NCBI GenBank assembly: GCA_913057245.1
Contig: CAJXNH010000013.1
Location: 31,933-95,932, forward strand
DNA length: 64,000 nt
Direction: 5' to 3'
From: an uncultured Phaeodactylibacter sp.
GTDB lineage: Bacteria > Bacteroidota > Bacteroidia > Chitinophagales > Saprospiraceae
The position numbers were made by a program, and so were the translations under genes. Below the pieces are notes generated by a model. It worked only from the letters and a program-made list of their open reading frames with translations. It searched no databases and was not told the DNA's origin. Numbering within the stretch: the stretch's first letter is position 1; each line of letters begins with the position of its first letter. Below, piece by piece: positions 32,883 through 41,181 of this stretch.

Positions 32883-33815
32883 ATGAATCGTATTGTCTTT
32901 TTCTTTCTGATATCAAGTTGGCTCCTCTTAAGCTGTGAGCAGGAATTTATACCCGCCTCCGCTGACCTGCCTCCGGAAATTGTGGTGGAAGGTTATATTG
33001 AAGCCGGCACAGAGCCGCGCCCGCCATTTGTAATTCTTTCGCGCTCCACGGTCTTCTTTTCTGAGTTTAGCGCCGAGGATTTCAATGAGAATTTTGTAAG
33101 CGGGGCGGATGTCCGTATCACTAATGGTCAGGACACGGTACAGCTGGAGGAAATCTGCCTGAATGAGCTGTCCCCTCTGGAAAAGCAACTGGCGGCCGAT
33201 GCCTTCGGGCTTGCGGTAGACAGCCTCGGTTTCAACTTTTGTGTATACATCGATATGAGCTTCTCCATGATGGGAGAGGAGGGGAAGACTTACACCTTGC
33301 TGGTGGATGCAGAGGGGCGGCAACTACGCGCGGTGACGAGCATTCCGGAACGGGTGCCGATCGACTCCCTGCGGTTCCGGCCTCCTCCGGGTGAGCCCGT
33401 TGATACGCTGGCGCAGCTGTTGGGGTACCTGAAAGACCCTACAGGCATGCCCAACTTTTACCGCTATCAGGTGGGCACCAATGGCGGCCCCATCATCAGT
33501 CCGGGGGCCTCGGTTACAGACGACCGGTTGTTTGATGGGGAAGTAGTGGAATTTCCGCTCTTTCGGCCTATTCCCAGAGGAAGTGTGGATATTGACCTGG
33601 AGACTTTTGGCTTCTATACGGTTGGTGATACCATCACTGTGAAGTGGATGACCATAGATGAAGCCCACTTCGATTTCTGGAATACTGTGGAGTTCAACAC
33701 CGCCAATCAGGGCCCTTTTTCCAGCTATACGCTCATTGAGTCGAATGTGGAGGGTGGGCTCGGCATCTGGGGCGGCATTTCCGCTTCTTACTATACCTTA
33801 CCTGTGGTGTACTAG
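32883..33815 (+). CDS. DUF4249 lipoprotein
   Basis: This 310-residue lipoprotein (signal IVFFFLISSWLLLSCEQEF) matches the Bacteroidota DUF4249 pattern: EIVVEGYIEAG, PFVILSRSTVFFSEF, GADVRITNGQDTVQLEE, KTYTLLVDAEGRQLRAVTSIPERVPIDSL and a C-terminal PFSSYTLIESNVEGGLGIWGG block with the closing Tyr-rich end. Such proteins usually stand beside a TonB-dependent receptor as surface-exposed partners. None is present here, which is unusual. ATG 32883 is chosen because it gives the lipoprotein signal. It follows the copper-pump gene and may be transcribed with it. Confidence 0.88.
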   Translation: MNRIVFFFLISSWLLLSCEQEFIPASADLPPEIVVEGYIEAGTEPRPPFVILSRSTVFFSEFSAEDFNENFVSGADVRITNGQDTVQLEEICLNELSPLEKQLAADAFGLAVDSLGFNFCVYIDMSFSMMGEEGKTYTLLVDAEGRQLRAVTSIPERVPIDSLRFRPPPGEPVDTLAQLLGYLKDPTGMPNFYRYQVGTNGGPIISPGASVTDDRLFDGEVVEFPLFRPIPRGSVDIDLETFGFYTVGDTITVKWMTIDEAHFDFWNTVEFNTANQGPFSSYTLIESNVEGGLGIWGGISASYYTLPVVY

Positions 33816-33829
33816 AACGGAAAAGTTCT

Positions 33830-33837
33830 TACTTTTG
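33830..33837 (+). promoter_or_regulatory. -7 box of the NAD(P)-binding protein gene
   Basis: TACTTTTG matches TAnnTTTG and would start transcription near 33844, only about two bases before ATG 33846. The message would then be leaderless or nearly so. No clear TTG at the -33 position. Confidence 0.5.
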
Positions 33838-33845
33838 CCGGATAT

Positions 33846-34547
33846 ATGGAAATCAGCAGACATCAGAAGACCGCATTGGTATTTGGAGGCTCCGGCTTGG
33901 TCGGCGGCTTTGTGCTCCGGCAATTGATTGCGCACCCTGCCTACAAGCGGGTGATCAGCTTTGGCCGGCGTAAGCTCGACATTGAGGGCGAAGGGCTTGA
34001 GCAGCATGTCATTGATTTTGACAAAGCCGCTGATTATCAACACCTCATGGAGGGGCAGGATGTCTTCTCCTGCCTGGGGACAACTATGGCTAAGGCAGGC
34101 AGCAAAGAAGCCTTCTACAAGGTAGACTTCACCTACGCTTACGAAACCGCAAAGGCAGCCGCGGCTGCTGGCGCCAATCAGTTGATGTTGGTCTCTTCCG
34201 TAGGGGCAGACCCCGAATCCCTGTTTTTCTACTCCCGGGTAAAGGGAGAACTTGAAGCGGCCATCCGTGAGCTCCCCTTGTGGGGTATACATATCTTCGA
34301 GCCCTCCTTACTGCTGGGGCCAAGGCAGGAACAACGCCTGGCAGAGCAATTGGCAGTACGGCTGACCCGGGGCATTGCGCCTTTCTTCCGGGGCAAGGTG
34401 GTAGGTAAATATCGTCCGGTGGAAGCCGAGGATGTGGCGAAGGCCATGATTGCTGTGGCGCAGGGGCTTCAGCCCGGGCAGATCGTTTATGATTCGGAAA
34501 GGATTTATGAAATCGCTAATGCAGGTAGGGGGTTAATCGAAGGCTAG
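33846..34547 (+). CDS. NAD(P)H-binding oxidoreductase, HTATIP2-like
   Basis: This 233-residue protein has the atypical short-chain dehydrogenase fold. ALVFGGSGLVGGFVLRQLI is the glycine-rich nucleotide site, FGRRKLDIEGEG the second strand, and DVFSCLGTTMAKAGSKEAFYKVDFTYAYETAKAA the part that matches HTATIP2/TIP30-like proteins. SSVGADPESLFFYSRVKGELE holds the Ser and YxxxK-like residues. The substrate is unknown. It appears to have its own promoter. Confidence 0.88.
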   Translation: MEISRHQKTALVFGGSGLVGGFVLRQLIAHPAYKRVISFGRRKLDIEGEGLEQHVIDFDKAADYQHLMEGQDVFSCLGTTMAKAGSKEAFYKVDFTYAYETAKAAAAAGANQLMLVSSVGADPESLFFYSRVKGELEAAIRELPLWGIHIFEPSLLLGPRQEQRLAEQLAVRLTRGIAPFFRGKVVGKYRPVEAEDVAKAMIAVAQGLQPGQIVYDSERIYEIANAGRGLIEG

Positions 34548-34686
34548 TGCGGCCAGACCGAATTAATTGATAGTACTTCCACGCTTAGCCTTCTCTGGTG
34601 CGTGGCCTTTAACTGTCAAAAAAATTACGGATCAATTCACTAGTTGTCCTCAGATACTTAAGAAATAAAAATCAGATAAAAATAAC

Positions 34687-35049
34687 ATGGCAGACGAAGT
34701 TAAGAAGTGGTCAGAAATAAAAATTAATGTAGGGCTGGATGCTGAAAATATGCCCATCGACATACAATGGGCGTCGGTAGACGGGCCTGACGGGCCGGAG
34801 CTGCAGTCCGCAAAAGCCTTTCTGTTGTCTATTTTTGACCGGGAGACGAAAGATACCCTTCGGATTGATTTGTGGACCAAGCAGATGCAGGTGATTGAAA
34901 TGGACCGCTTCATGTTTCAAACCCTGAGGGCACTGGCGGATACCTACTACAAAGCTACACAGAATGCCGAGTTAGCTGCTGATATGCAGCGCTTTGTGCA
35001 ATACTTCGGTGAGAAGACGGAGATTATTCCAAAAGGAGGGCAAAAATAA
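34687..35049 (+). CDS. gldC: Gliding motility protein GldC
   Basis: This 120-residue protein resembles GldC of Flavobacterium. It has SEIKINVGLDAENMPIDIQW, AKAFLLSIFDRETKDTLRIDLWTKQMQVIEMDRF, QTLRALADTYYKATQN and FVQYFGEKTEI. GldC is a small cytoplasmic or membrane-associated protein that supports gliding; mutants glide poorly rather than not at all. Its presence fits the T9SS substrates in this window. gldB, its usual neighbour, is not here; the SRP RNA gene follows instead. Confidence 0.9.
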   Translation: MADEVKKWSEIKINVGLDAENMPIDIQWASVDGPDGPELQSAKAFLLSIFDRETKDTLRIDLWTKQMQVIEMDRFMFQTLRALADTYYKATQNAELAADMQRFVQYFGEKTEIIPKGGQK

Positions 35050-35070
35050 TTGCAACGCCGGGGGCAGAGT

Positions 35071-35102
35071 TTTGGAATTCCGAAAGGAACCCCTTACCTT
35101 TG
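35071..35102 (+). promoter_or_regulatory. Bacteroidota -33/-7 promoter of SRP RNA
   Basis: TTTG at 35071-35074, a 20-base spacer and TACCTTTG at 35095-35102 form a full Bacteroidota promoter. The first paired base of the SRP RNA is 35109, seven bases past the -7 box, as expected for a start site. Confidence 0.8.
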
Positions 35103-35108
35103 CCGTCC

Positions 35109-35200
35109 GGCGAGCGCACACGACCAGCTCCCGCTGAACTCCCCCAGGGCGGAAACGCAGCAAGGGTAGGTAGGTTGAGCGGTGCGATGTGTTGCTCGCC
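35109..35200 (+). ncRNA. ffs: Signal recognition particle small RNA (4.5S)
   Basis: The 92-nt segment forms one long hairpin. GGCGAGC (35109-35115) pairs with GCTCGCC (35194-35200), and GCACACG with the CGATGTGT side. The apical part has CCAGG-GC-GGAA-ACGCAGCA, the conserved Ffh-binding internal loops with the GGAA tetraloop. The RNA binds Ffh to form the particle that targets inner-membrane and secreted proteins. A full promoter lies upstream and a T-rich tract (TTATTTTTTT) follows at 35201-35210. Confidence 0.92.
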
Positions 35201-35210
35201 TTATTTTTTT
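35201..35210 (+). terminator. T tract ending the SRP RNA
   Basis: The SRP hairpin itself, followed immediately by TTATTTTTTT, acts as a terminator. Confidence 0.7.
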
Positions 35211-35302
35211 CTCCTTCCAGATGGCTCACCAAACTATTGCGGATACCACAGGTTTTATCTCTGAAACCTATTCTGAAAATACTGTAAAAACCAACCTGAA
35301 AT

Positions 35303-35959
35303 ATGAAGTTTTTTGTTGATACAGCCAGCCTTGATCAAATTAAGGAAGCCAATGAATTAGGTATCCTTGACGGTGTAACCACCAATCCTTCCCTGATGGC
35401 CAAAGAGGGCATTACCGGTCAGGACAACATCTACGCCCATTACCAGAAAATCTGTGAAATTGTGGACGGCGATGTGAGTGCTGAGGTGATCTCCACCGAT
35501 TTCGAGGGCATCATCAGAGAGGGAGAAGCGCTTTCCAAACTGGCACCGAATATCGTGGTGAAAGTACCGATGATTAAGGACGGCGTAAAAGCCCTAAGCT
35601 ACTTCCGTGACAATGGCATTCGCACCAACTGCACGCTGGTCTTTTCTGCTGGTCAGGCGATCCTGGCTGCCAAAGCAGGCGCGACTTATCTGTCCCCATT
35701 CATCGGCCGTATTGATGACATCAGCTGGGACGGTATCGCTCTCATTGAGCAAATCGCTGAAATCTACGCCATTCAGGGCTACGAAACAGAAATCCTGGCG
35801 GCTTCCATCCGTAATGCCAAACATATTGTGGACGCTGCCCGTGCCGGAGCGGATGTCTTCACCTGCCCGCTCGATGCTGCTATGGGCTTGCTGAAGCACC
35901 CGCTGACGGACATTGGCCTGGAGAAGTTCCTGGCCGATCATAAGAAAGGGAATGCATAA
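35303..35959 (+). CDS. tal: Transaldolase / fructose-6-phosphate aldolase family
   Basis: This 218-residue enzyme belongs to the short TalC/FSA class of transaldolases, which move dihydroxyacetone units in the pentose phosphate pathway. It begins [16 protein letters not shown], has [14 protein letters not shown], the Schiff-base Lys in [42 protein letters not shown] and [12 protein letters not shown]. Length is typical for the subfamily. ATG 35303 is supported by the conserved start. A 32-codon frame (35221-35319) overlaps its beginning. A large bidirectional terminator follows. Confidence 0.93.
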   Translation: MKFFVDTASLDQIKEANELGILDGVTTNPSLMAKEGITGQDNIYAHYQKICEIVDGDVSAEVISTDFEGIIREGEALSKLAPNIVVKVPMIKDGVKALSYFRDNGIRTNCTLVFSAGQAILAAKAGATYLSPFIGRIDDISWDGIALIEQIAEIYAIQGYETEILAASIRNAKHIVDAARAGADVFTCPLDAAMGLLKHPLTDIGLEKFLADHKKGNA

Positions 35960-35983
35960 GCTGTTATAAATAATGGTTATGGA

Positions 35984-36030
35984 AGAACAAAAGCTTCGGG
36001 CCCTTCAAGCGGGTTCGGAGCTTTTGTTCT
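35984..36030. terminator. Bidirectional terminator between tal and nucleoside phosphorylase
   Basis: AGAACAAAAGCT (35984-35995) and AGCTTTTGTTCT (36019-36030) are perfect 12-base arms. They stand directly next to the stop codon of the minus gene (36031) and 25 bases past tal. Confidence 0.85.
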
Positions 36031-36903
36031 TTAGTTCGTAAGTTGCCCAAGGACATATTCGATTAACTTATCCACCGATTGTTTCGGGTCCGGGCTGAAC
36101 TGCCCGGCGGGGCGGTTTGCCAGGATGACGTTGGTGGATAGCGCATGGTGCCCCAGCATCCGGGAAAGCCCGTATATGGCGGCAGTTTCCATTTCAAAAT
36201 TGGTGATGGGTGTTTTGCCAAAGTAAAAGTAGCCGAGCTGCTCCATCCGTTCAGTATTGAATCGGGGCTGTAGCCGGAGTTGCCGCCCCTGAGGTCCGTA
36301 GAAGCCAGCCGCCGTAAGCGTGATGCCAGGATGCATGCCCTGCCCAATCGTCTCCAGAAGGGCTTTGCTGCCTGCGCAAACGTAAAAGGGCAGGTCCATC
36401 TTCTCTTTGAGGAAAGCCCGGAGCTCGTCCTCCAGCTCCGCCTCAGCCAGATTTTGCTGGTACTGGTAAAAGGAAAGCATATTGTCGAGCCCGATGCCAT
36501 AGGCTGAAGCCACAAAACCGTCCACCGGCAGGTCTGCCCGCAGGGAGCCGGAAGTGCCGATCCGGATAATATTCAGTGCCGTATGCTCGGCTTTTGGAGC
36601 ACGGGTTTCGAAATCAATATTCACCAGTGCGTCGAGCTCATTAATGACGATATCAATATTGTCGGGGCCGATACCGGTGGAAAGCACCGACAGCTCCGTC
36701 TGCCCGATCCGGCCGGTATGGCAAACGAACTCCCGTTTTTCCTTTTTCACCCTTACCTCGTCAAAGTATTGGGAGACCCGGGCTACCCGGCCGGGATTGC
36801 CCACTGTAATGATGGTAGGGGCAATATCCTCAGGGCGGAGGTTGAGGTGGTAAATGCTGCCATCGGCATTAAGAATGAGTTCGGCATTGGAAATGCGTTG
36901 CAT
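36031..36903 (-). CDS. Nucleoside phosphorylase, uridine phosphorylase-like
   Basis: This 290-residue enzyme belongs to the PNP/UDP family. TIITVGNPGRVARVSQYFD is the phosphate loop with the GxxxR motif, LSVLSTGIGPDNIDIVINEL the conserved core, IRIGTSGSLRADLPV the next phosphate-contact block, and NFEMETAAIYGLSRMLGHHAL carries the ribose-binding EME motif. It splits nucleosides with phosphate, probably uridine-type, for salvage. Base preference is not certain by eye. The start ATG 36903 lies 22 bases from the divergent ArsC-like gene. Confidence 0.92.
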   Translation of the reverse strand: MQRISNAELILNADGSIYHLNLRPEDIAPTIITVGNPGRVARVSQYFDEVRVKKEKREFVCHTGRIGQTELSVLSTGIGPDNIDIVINELDALVNIDFETRAPKAEHTALNIIRIGTSGSLRADLPVDGFVASAYGIGLDNMLSFYQYQQNLAEAELEDELRAFLKEKMDLPFYVCAGSKALLETIGQGMHPGITLTAAGFYGPQGRQLRLQPRFNTERMEQLGYFYFGKTPITNFEMETAAIYGLSRMLGHHALSTNVILANRPAGQFSPDPKQSVDKLIEYVLGQLTN

Positions 36904-36915
36904 CGTTTATCTTTG
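36887..36915 (+). promoter_or_regulatory. Bacteroidota -33/-7 promoter of the ArsC-like gene
   Basis: TTG at 36887-36889, an 18-base spacer and TATCTTTG at 36908-36915 fit the consensus, with ATG 36926 only 10 bases past the -7 box. The -33 part lies within the start of the divergent nucleoside phosphorylase gene. Confidence 0.65.
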
Positions 36916-36925
36916 CTAAAAAAAG

Positions 36926-37282
36926 ATGAAGAAAATTTATCACTTGTCCACTTGCAAAACCTGTCAGCGCATCATTGGAGAATTGAATGGCGGAGAGGGC
37001 TTTGTCTTGCAAGATATCAAAACCGAGCCAATTACCGAAGCGCAGCTACAGGAGATGTGCGACATGGCGGGCTCCTATGAAGCTTTATTTACCCGGCGTT
37101 CCCGAAAATACCGGGCTATGGGGCTGCACGAGCAGGAGCTGGGGGAAGCTGACTACAAGCGGCTGATCCTTGAAGAATATACCTTTCTCAAACGCCCGGT
37201 AGTTGTGGTGGAAGACGAGATCTTTATCGGCAACAGCAAAAAAGTGGTGGCTGCTGCTGCGGAAAAGGCTGGGATTAATTAG
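36926..37282 (+). CDS. ArsC/Spx family thioredoxin-fold protein
   Basis: This 118-residue protein has the ArsC fold. MKKIYHLSTCKTCQRII carries a CxxC (Cys10, Cys13), and DIKTEPITEAQLQEM and LKRPVVVVEDEIFIGNS are the middle and C-terminal blocks, with the RP pair before the last strand. Members reduce arsenate or act as regulators like Spx. With no ars genes nearby the role is open. The message would be nearly leaderless. Its end overlaps the convergent histidine kinase gene by 8 bases. Confidence 0.85.
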   Translation: MKKIYHLSTCKTCQRIIGELNGGEGFVLQDIKTEPITEAQLQEMCDMAGSYEALFTRRSRKYRAMGLHEQELGEADYKRLILEEYTFLKRPVVVVEDEIFIGNSKKVVAAAAEKAGIN

Positions 37283-38642
37283 CAAACTCAATGGAGAAAA
37301 TAGTGCCGCCGCCCGGGCGGTCGCTTATTTCGATGGTTGCACCGAGACTTTCGGCCAGCCGCTGAACGATAGCCAGGCCCAGGCCAGTGCCCTCGTACTG
37401 AGACCGGCCGTGCAACCGGTAGAACATATCAAAAACCTTGGGCTTGAATTCATCTGGTATACCAATGCCGTTATCAATGACCAATAAGCGGGGCTTCTCT
37501 GTTTTCAGTGCCTGGCGCACAATGATCATGGGCGATTCATGCTCGTTATACTTGAGCCCGTTCTCGACCAGGTTTTTGAGTATGATATAAAAGTGGTGGG
37601 GCGTCCCTTCAATGAAGGTTAGGTTTTCGCTGTAGAGTTTGGCGTTTTTAGCTTCGAGTTGGGGCTGAAGGGCTTCCTGTATTTGCACCATGATCTGATT
37701 GAGGTCAACCCTTGTCAACGCAGTTTTGTTCTGGCCTCCGCGTACCTGCGCATAAGCCAGCACATCCTGAATCAGGGTATGCATCTGCCGGGCGCTGCGT
37801 TTAATATGACTGAAAAAATCACTGGCATCTTCATGGTCCGCCCAGAGTGCCTTCTTTCGCTCCAGCAGCGTAGTAAAGCTGATGATATTGCGAAGGGGCT
37901 CTTTCAAATCATGGGAGGCAATGTAGGTGAACCTTTCCAGTTCCTGATTAGACTGCTCCAATTCCTGGTTAGCTTTTTGCAGTTCCTGGGTTTGTATTTT
38001 TACCTGTAGCTCCAGTTGCTGACTAAACTGGCGTCGCTGCCACAATAAAAACAGGGTGGTGAAGAGCAGGAGTACCAGTATAAGCACGGTGAGCAATGCC
38101 AGTCGCCGCTGATTAACAACCTTTTGCTCGGCCTGATCTTTTTCCAGCGCAAGGATTTCATTGGCACGGTTCTTCTGAGCGACTTCGTAGTTGACTTCCA
38201 ACCGGGTAAGCTCCTGTTGTGCATCTCCGGCATCCATATCCACCAGTGCTAGGTTATTGTAAGCGTTGGCGAGATTCGTACTGTCGTTGATCGCAAGCGC
38301 CAGGTCGAGTGCCTGTTCAGTCTTTCGGATGGATTCAGCAAGGTTGCCCCGGGCGGATGCTACAGACCCCTGCAGGATATATGCCCTTGCAATGACCGAA
38401 GTGTCTTTTTGTGCAATGCCCTCTGCCTCTGCTAATTGAGCATAATGGTAGGCCGAGTCGAACTGATAAACACTATAAGCGTAGCTAATGTCATTGAGGA
38501 GTACCCCCCGTTTTAGTGGAAGCGGGTCTGCGTGCAATAAGCTTTTCAGACTGTCAACCGGCGCATCATACTGGCTGAATACGGGCACCGTCATCAGGAC
38601 AAAAGGGATAATCCGGAAAAGGGGTTGACAATGCCTTGACAA
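37275..38642 (-). CDS. TPR-containing membrane sensor histidine kinase
   Basis: The protein has an exported N-terminus, tetratricopeptide-like repeats (YAYSVYQFDSAYHYAQLAEAEG, QGSVASARGNLAESIRKTEQAL, NAYNNLALVDMDAGDAQQEL), a coiled region, one membrane helix (LLTVLILVLLLFTTLFLLW), a coiled coil (QELQKANQELEQSNQELERF), HisKA with IASHDLKEPLRN (phospho-acceptor His) and HATPase with NLVENGLKYN, VIDNGIGIP and GTGLGLAIV. It is a complete kinase; its regulator is not adjacent. No ATG gives the signal peptide. TTG 38642 or GTG 38657 give one that ends near VFSQ; ATG 38594 would cut it. The start is therefore uncertain. hemF is divergent at 38723. Confidence 0.88.
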   Translation of the reverse strand: MSRHCQPLFRIIPFVLMTVPVFSQYDAPVDSLKSLLHADPLPLKRGVLLNDISYAYSVYQFDSAYHYAQLAEAEGIAQKDTSVIARAYILQGSVASARGNLAESIRKTEQALDLALAINDSTNLANAYNNLALVDMDAGDAQQELTRLEVNYEVAQKNRANEILALEKDQAEQKVVNQRRLALLTVLILVLLLFTTLFLLWQRRQFSQQLELQVKIQTQELQKANQELEQSNQELERFTYIASHDLKEPLRNIISFTTLLERKKALWADHEDASDFFSHIKRSARQMHTLIQDVLAYAQVRGGQNKTALTRVDLNQIMVQIQEALQPQLEAKNAKLYSENLTFIEGTPHHFYIILKNLVENGLKYNEHESPMIIVRQALKTEKPRLLVIDNGIGIPDEFKPKVFDMFYRLHGRSQYEGTGLGLAIVQRLAESLGATIEISDRPGGGTIFSIEFAN

Positions 38643-38722
38643 TATGTTTAAGTGCACCTTCAGCAAAGGGTTGTATTTTGTGCAGTAGTTGAGTTCTGAC
38701 CACGAAAATACGAAAATCAATT

Positions 38723-39631
38723 ATGGTTATTGATAAACAGGAAGTTATTTCATTTTTCAAGTCGCTGCAGGATAGTATCTGTCAGCAGCTGGAAGCAGCC
38801 GATGGCGGAGGGAAGTTTCAGGAGGATGCCTGGGAACGCCCCGGCGGTGGCGGTGGTCGTACCCGCATCCTGCAGGGAAAACGCATTGCCAAGGGGGGCG
38901 TCAACTTCTCAGCAGTGCACGGGGAGATGCCGGAGCGGATCACCCGTGCATTAGGGGTGGAGCCCGGCCGCTTTCTGGCTACTGGCGTAAGTATCGTGCA
39001 GCACCCGGTCAGCCCGATGGTGCCCATCATCCATATGAATGTCCGGTACTTTGAAATGGAAAACGGGCTGTACTGGTTTGGAGGAGGCATTGACCTGACG
39101 CCACACTATATTGATAAAACGGACGCCCGGTATTTCCACGAACAGCTAAAGGCCGTTTGCGACCGGCACCATCCTGAATTTTATCCCCGGTTTAAAAAGT
39201 GGGCGGATGACTACTTCTATCTGAAACACCGTAAAGAAACCCGGGGTGTAGGGGGCATTTTCTTTGACCGTCTGAATGAGGAAAACGAAGGGCTGTCAAA
39301 AGAGGCTGTCTTTTCCTTTGTGAAAGAGGTGGGAGAGCTTTTTGCTCCCGCCTACAGTGCGTTGATCGCGCGGAATCAGGACAAGTCCTACGGAGAACGG
39401 GAGCTGAGCTGGCAGGCCCTGCGCCGGGGGCGTTACGTGGAGTTCAATTTGGTCTGGGACAAAGGCACTAAATTCGGGCTCGATACGGATGGCCGTACCG
39501 AATCTATTCTCATGAGCCTGCCACCGGTAGCTCATTGGGTATACAGCCACCAACCGGAACCGGGCAGCCCGGAGCGGCAAACGCTGGACTTATTAAAGAA
39601 GAATATCGACTGGCTGTCAGTTACAGATTAG
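38723..39631 (+). CDS. hemF: Oxygen-dependent coproporphyrinogen III oxidase
   Basis: This 302-residue enzyme uses oxygen to decarboxylate two propionates of coproporphyrinogen III in haem synthesis. Conserved blocks are WERPGGGGGRTRILQG, GVNFSAVHG, VSIVQHPVSPMVPIIHMNVRYF, WFGGGIDLTPHY, FKKWADDYFYLKHRKETRGVGGIFFD and YVEFNLVWDKGTKFGL. Length fits the family. Its presence implies aerobic growth. The last 15 bases overlap the convergent lipoprotein gene. Confidence 0.96.
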   Translation: MVIDKQEVISFFKSLQDSICQQLEAADGGGKFQEDAWERPGGGGGRTRILQGKRIAKGGVNFSAVHGEMPERITRALGVEPGRFLATGVSIVQHPVSPMVPIIHMNVRYFEMENGLYWFGGGIDLTPHYIDKTDARYFHEQLKAVCDRHHPEFYPRFKKWADDYFYLKHRKETRGVGGIFFDRLNEENEGLSKEAVFSFVKEVGELFAPAYSALIARNQDKSYGERELSWQALRRGRYVEFNLVWDKGTKFGLDTDGRTESILMSLPPVAHWVYSHQPEPGSPERQTLDLLKKNIDWLSVTD

Positions 39632-40120
39632 TGTGACCATCTCCGTCTGTACGACATTGCTTAAATTCCCTGCCCGGTCCTGAATTTGGACCTGGTAGGA
39701 GAAGGTATCTGAAGGCACTCCCGGGATCGGGCCGTCGCAGCCCTGCTCGCCCTCCACAAGGCAGCACAGCTGTGACACCTGGTTGGGGAAACGCAGGATG
39801 ATTTCACCCGATATGCCGTTGCCTACGCCTTCTTCCGGGATAACCGGAAGCTTGCGCCTTTCGATAAAACCAGGTGTCCGGCTGTCCGTCAGAAAGATAT
39901 CGATGGTAGAGTCATCATTGCCGAGGTCTCCATCCCCATCAGTGAAACCCAGACGAAGCACTAAGGTATCACTAGGGGCATTTACCCCTCCCTGAGGTAA
40001 GGTAAGTTGATTAAAACCAATATATTCAAGTTCGGGTTCTATGGGGTAGTCCGGTGGTTGTACACAACTGAACAACGCCAGGCTTAGACCAAGAATCATT
40101 ACCAGGGATGTTGTTTTCAT
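39617..40120 (-). CDS. Lipoprotein with Ig-like beta domain
   Basis: This 167-residue protein has a lipoprotein signal (LVMILGLSLALFSCVQPPD). The mature part reads LVLRLGFTDGDGDLGNDDSTIDIFL, which resembles cadherin-like or Ca-binding loops, and YQVQIQDRAGNLSNVVQTE, which ends as a beta-sandwich. Similar small lipoproteins are common in Bacteroidota with no defined role. Its ATG (40120) lies only 14 bases from the start of the divergent acyl-synthetase-like gene. Confidence 0.8.
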   Translation of the reverse strand: MKTTSLVMILGLSLALFSCVQPPDYPIEPELEYIGFNQLTLPQGGVNAPSDTLVLRLGFTDGDGDLGNDDSTIDIFLTDSRTPGFIERRKLPVIPEEGVGNGISGEIILRFPNQVSQLCCLVEGEQGCDGPIPGVPSDTFSYQVQIQDRAGNLSNVVQTEMVTLICN

Positions 40121-40134
40121 CTGAAAAATTTTAA

Positions 40135-41145
40135 TTGTTGAGTCATCAAAAAAAGCATGCAGCGCTGAAAAAGCGCATCGGCCAGGTCACCACCTCTGAT
40201 TTCGAACCCTTGGCACTGGAGGTGTTCAGGGTTCAGGCAGCGTGTAATCCGCTCTACCAGCGCTACCTGGAGCTGCTTGAGCAAAAACCGGAAAAGGTTC
40301 AACGCCTTTCTGATATCCCCTTCCTGCCGATTTCGCTGTTCAAAAGCTACACCATACAAACTGGTGAATGGCAACCAGAGGTGGTCTTCAGCAGCAGCGG
40401 CACCACCGGAGCTATTTCCAGCAAACACCTGCTGCGTAGCATGGCTTTTTACCGGCAAAGTGCCCGCCGGGGCTTTGAAACCTTCTACGGCAGCCTCAAT
40501 GATTACTGTGTACTGGCTTTATTACCTTCTTATCTAGAACGCAGTGGCTCCTCCTTGGTTTTCATGGTGGAAGATTTCATTCGCCAATCCAGGCATCCGG
40601 ACAGCGGATTTTTCTTGTATAACACAGATGAGCTGCTTAAGATTTTGCAAAAGTGCCAAAAAAGCAAGCAGCCGGCCTTACTGATTGGCGTAAGCTTCGC
40701 GCTGCTCGACCTGGCAGAAACCCACCCCACCGATTTATCCGGCATCACCGTCATGGAAACCGGGGGCATGAAGGGCCGCCGCCGGGAGCTCACCCGGGAG
40801 GAACTGCACGCTCAGCTTAGGCAGGCTTTTCAGGTAGAGCAAATTCATTCGGAATATGGTATGACAGAACTCCTCTCTCAGGCCTACTCCACCGGCAATG
40901 GGCTTTTTAGGCCCTGCCCAACGATGCAGGTGCGTACCCGGGAAATCACCGACCCCTTTGCACAGCCTGCCACTGCCAGGACCGGAGTTCTGAATATCAT
41001 CGACCTGGCCAATTTGGATACCATTAGCTTCATCGCCACGGATGACCTCGGGCGTGTTTATGAAGATGGCAGCTTTGAAGTACTCGGCCGCCTTGATGCC
41101 AGCGATGTGCGGGGCTGCAACCTGATGGTGGCAGATTTGAAATAG
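40135..41145 (+). CDS. LuxE/PaaK-like acyl-protein synthetase
   Basis: This 336-residue protein resembles LuxE acyl-protein synthetases and Bacteroidota acyl transferases of the adenylate-forming superfamily. It has FEPLALEVFRVQAACNPLYQRYLELL, SDIPFLPISLFK, VFSSSGTTGAISSKH (the phosphate-binding SSGTTG loop), METGGMKGRRRELTREELH, SEYGMTELLSQAY and FIATDDLGRVYEDGSFEVLGR. It probably activates a carboxylic acid as an acyl-adenylate. No ATG or GTG precedes the conserved part: a TAA at 40132 is followed by TTG 40135 and TTG 40138, so a TTG start is needed. The promoter must lie in the divergent lipoprotein gene. Confidence 0.85.
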   Translation: MLSHQKKHAALKKRIGQVTTSDFEPLALEVFRVQAACNPLYQRYLELLEQKPEKVQRLSDIPFLPISLFKSYTIQTGEWQPEVVFSSSGTTGAISSKHLLRSMAFYRQSARRGFETFYGSLNDYCVLALLPSYLERSGSSLVFMVEDFIRQSRHPDSGFFLYNTDELLKILQKCQKSKQPALLIGVSFALLDLAETHPTDLSGITVMETGGMKGRRRELTREELHAQLRQAFQVEQIHSEYGMTELLSQAYSTGNGLFRPCPTMQVRTREITDPFAQPATARTGVLNIIDLANLDTISFIATDDLGRVYEDGSFEVLGRLDASDVRGCNLMVADLK

Positions 41146-41181
41146 AATTCCCTATCTTGCCTCTTCACAAAAAGTCAATTG

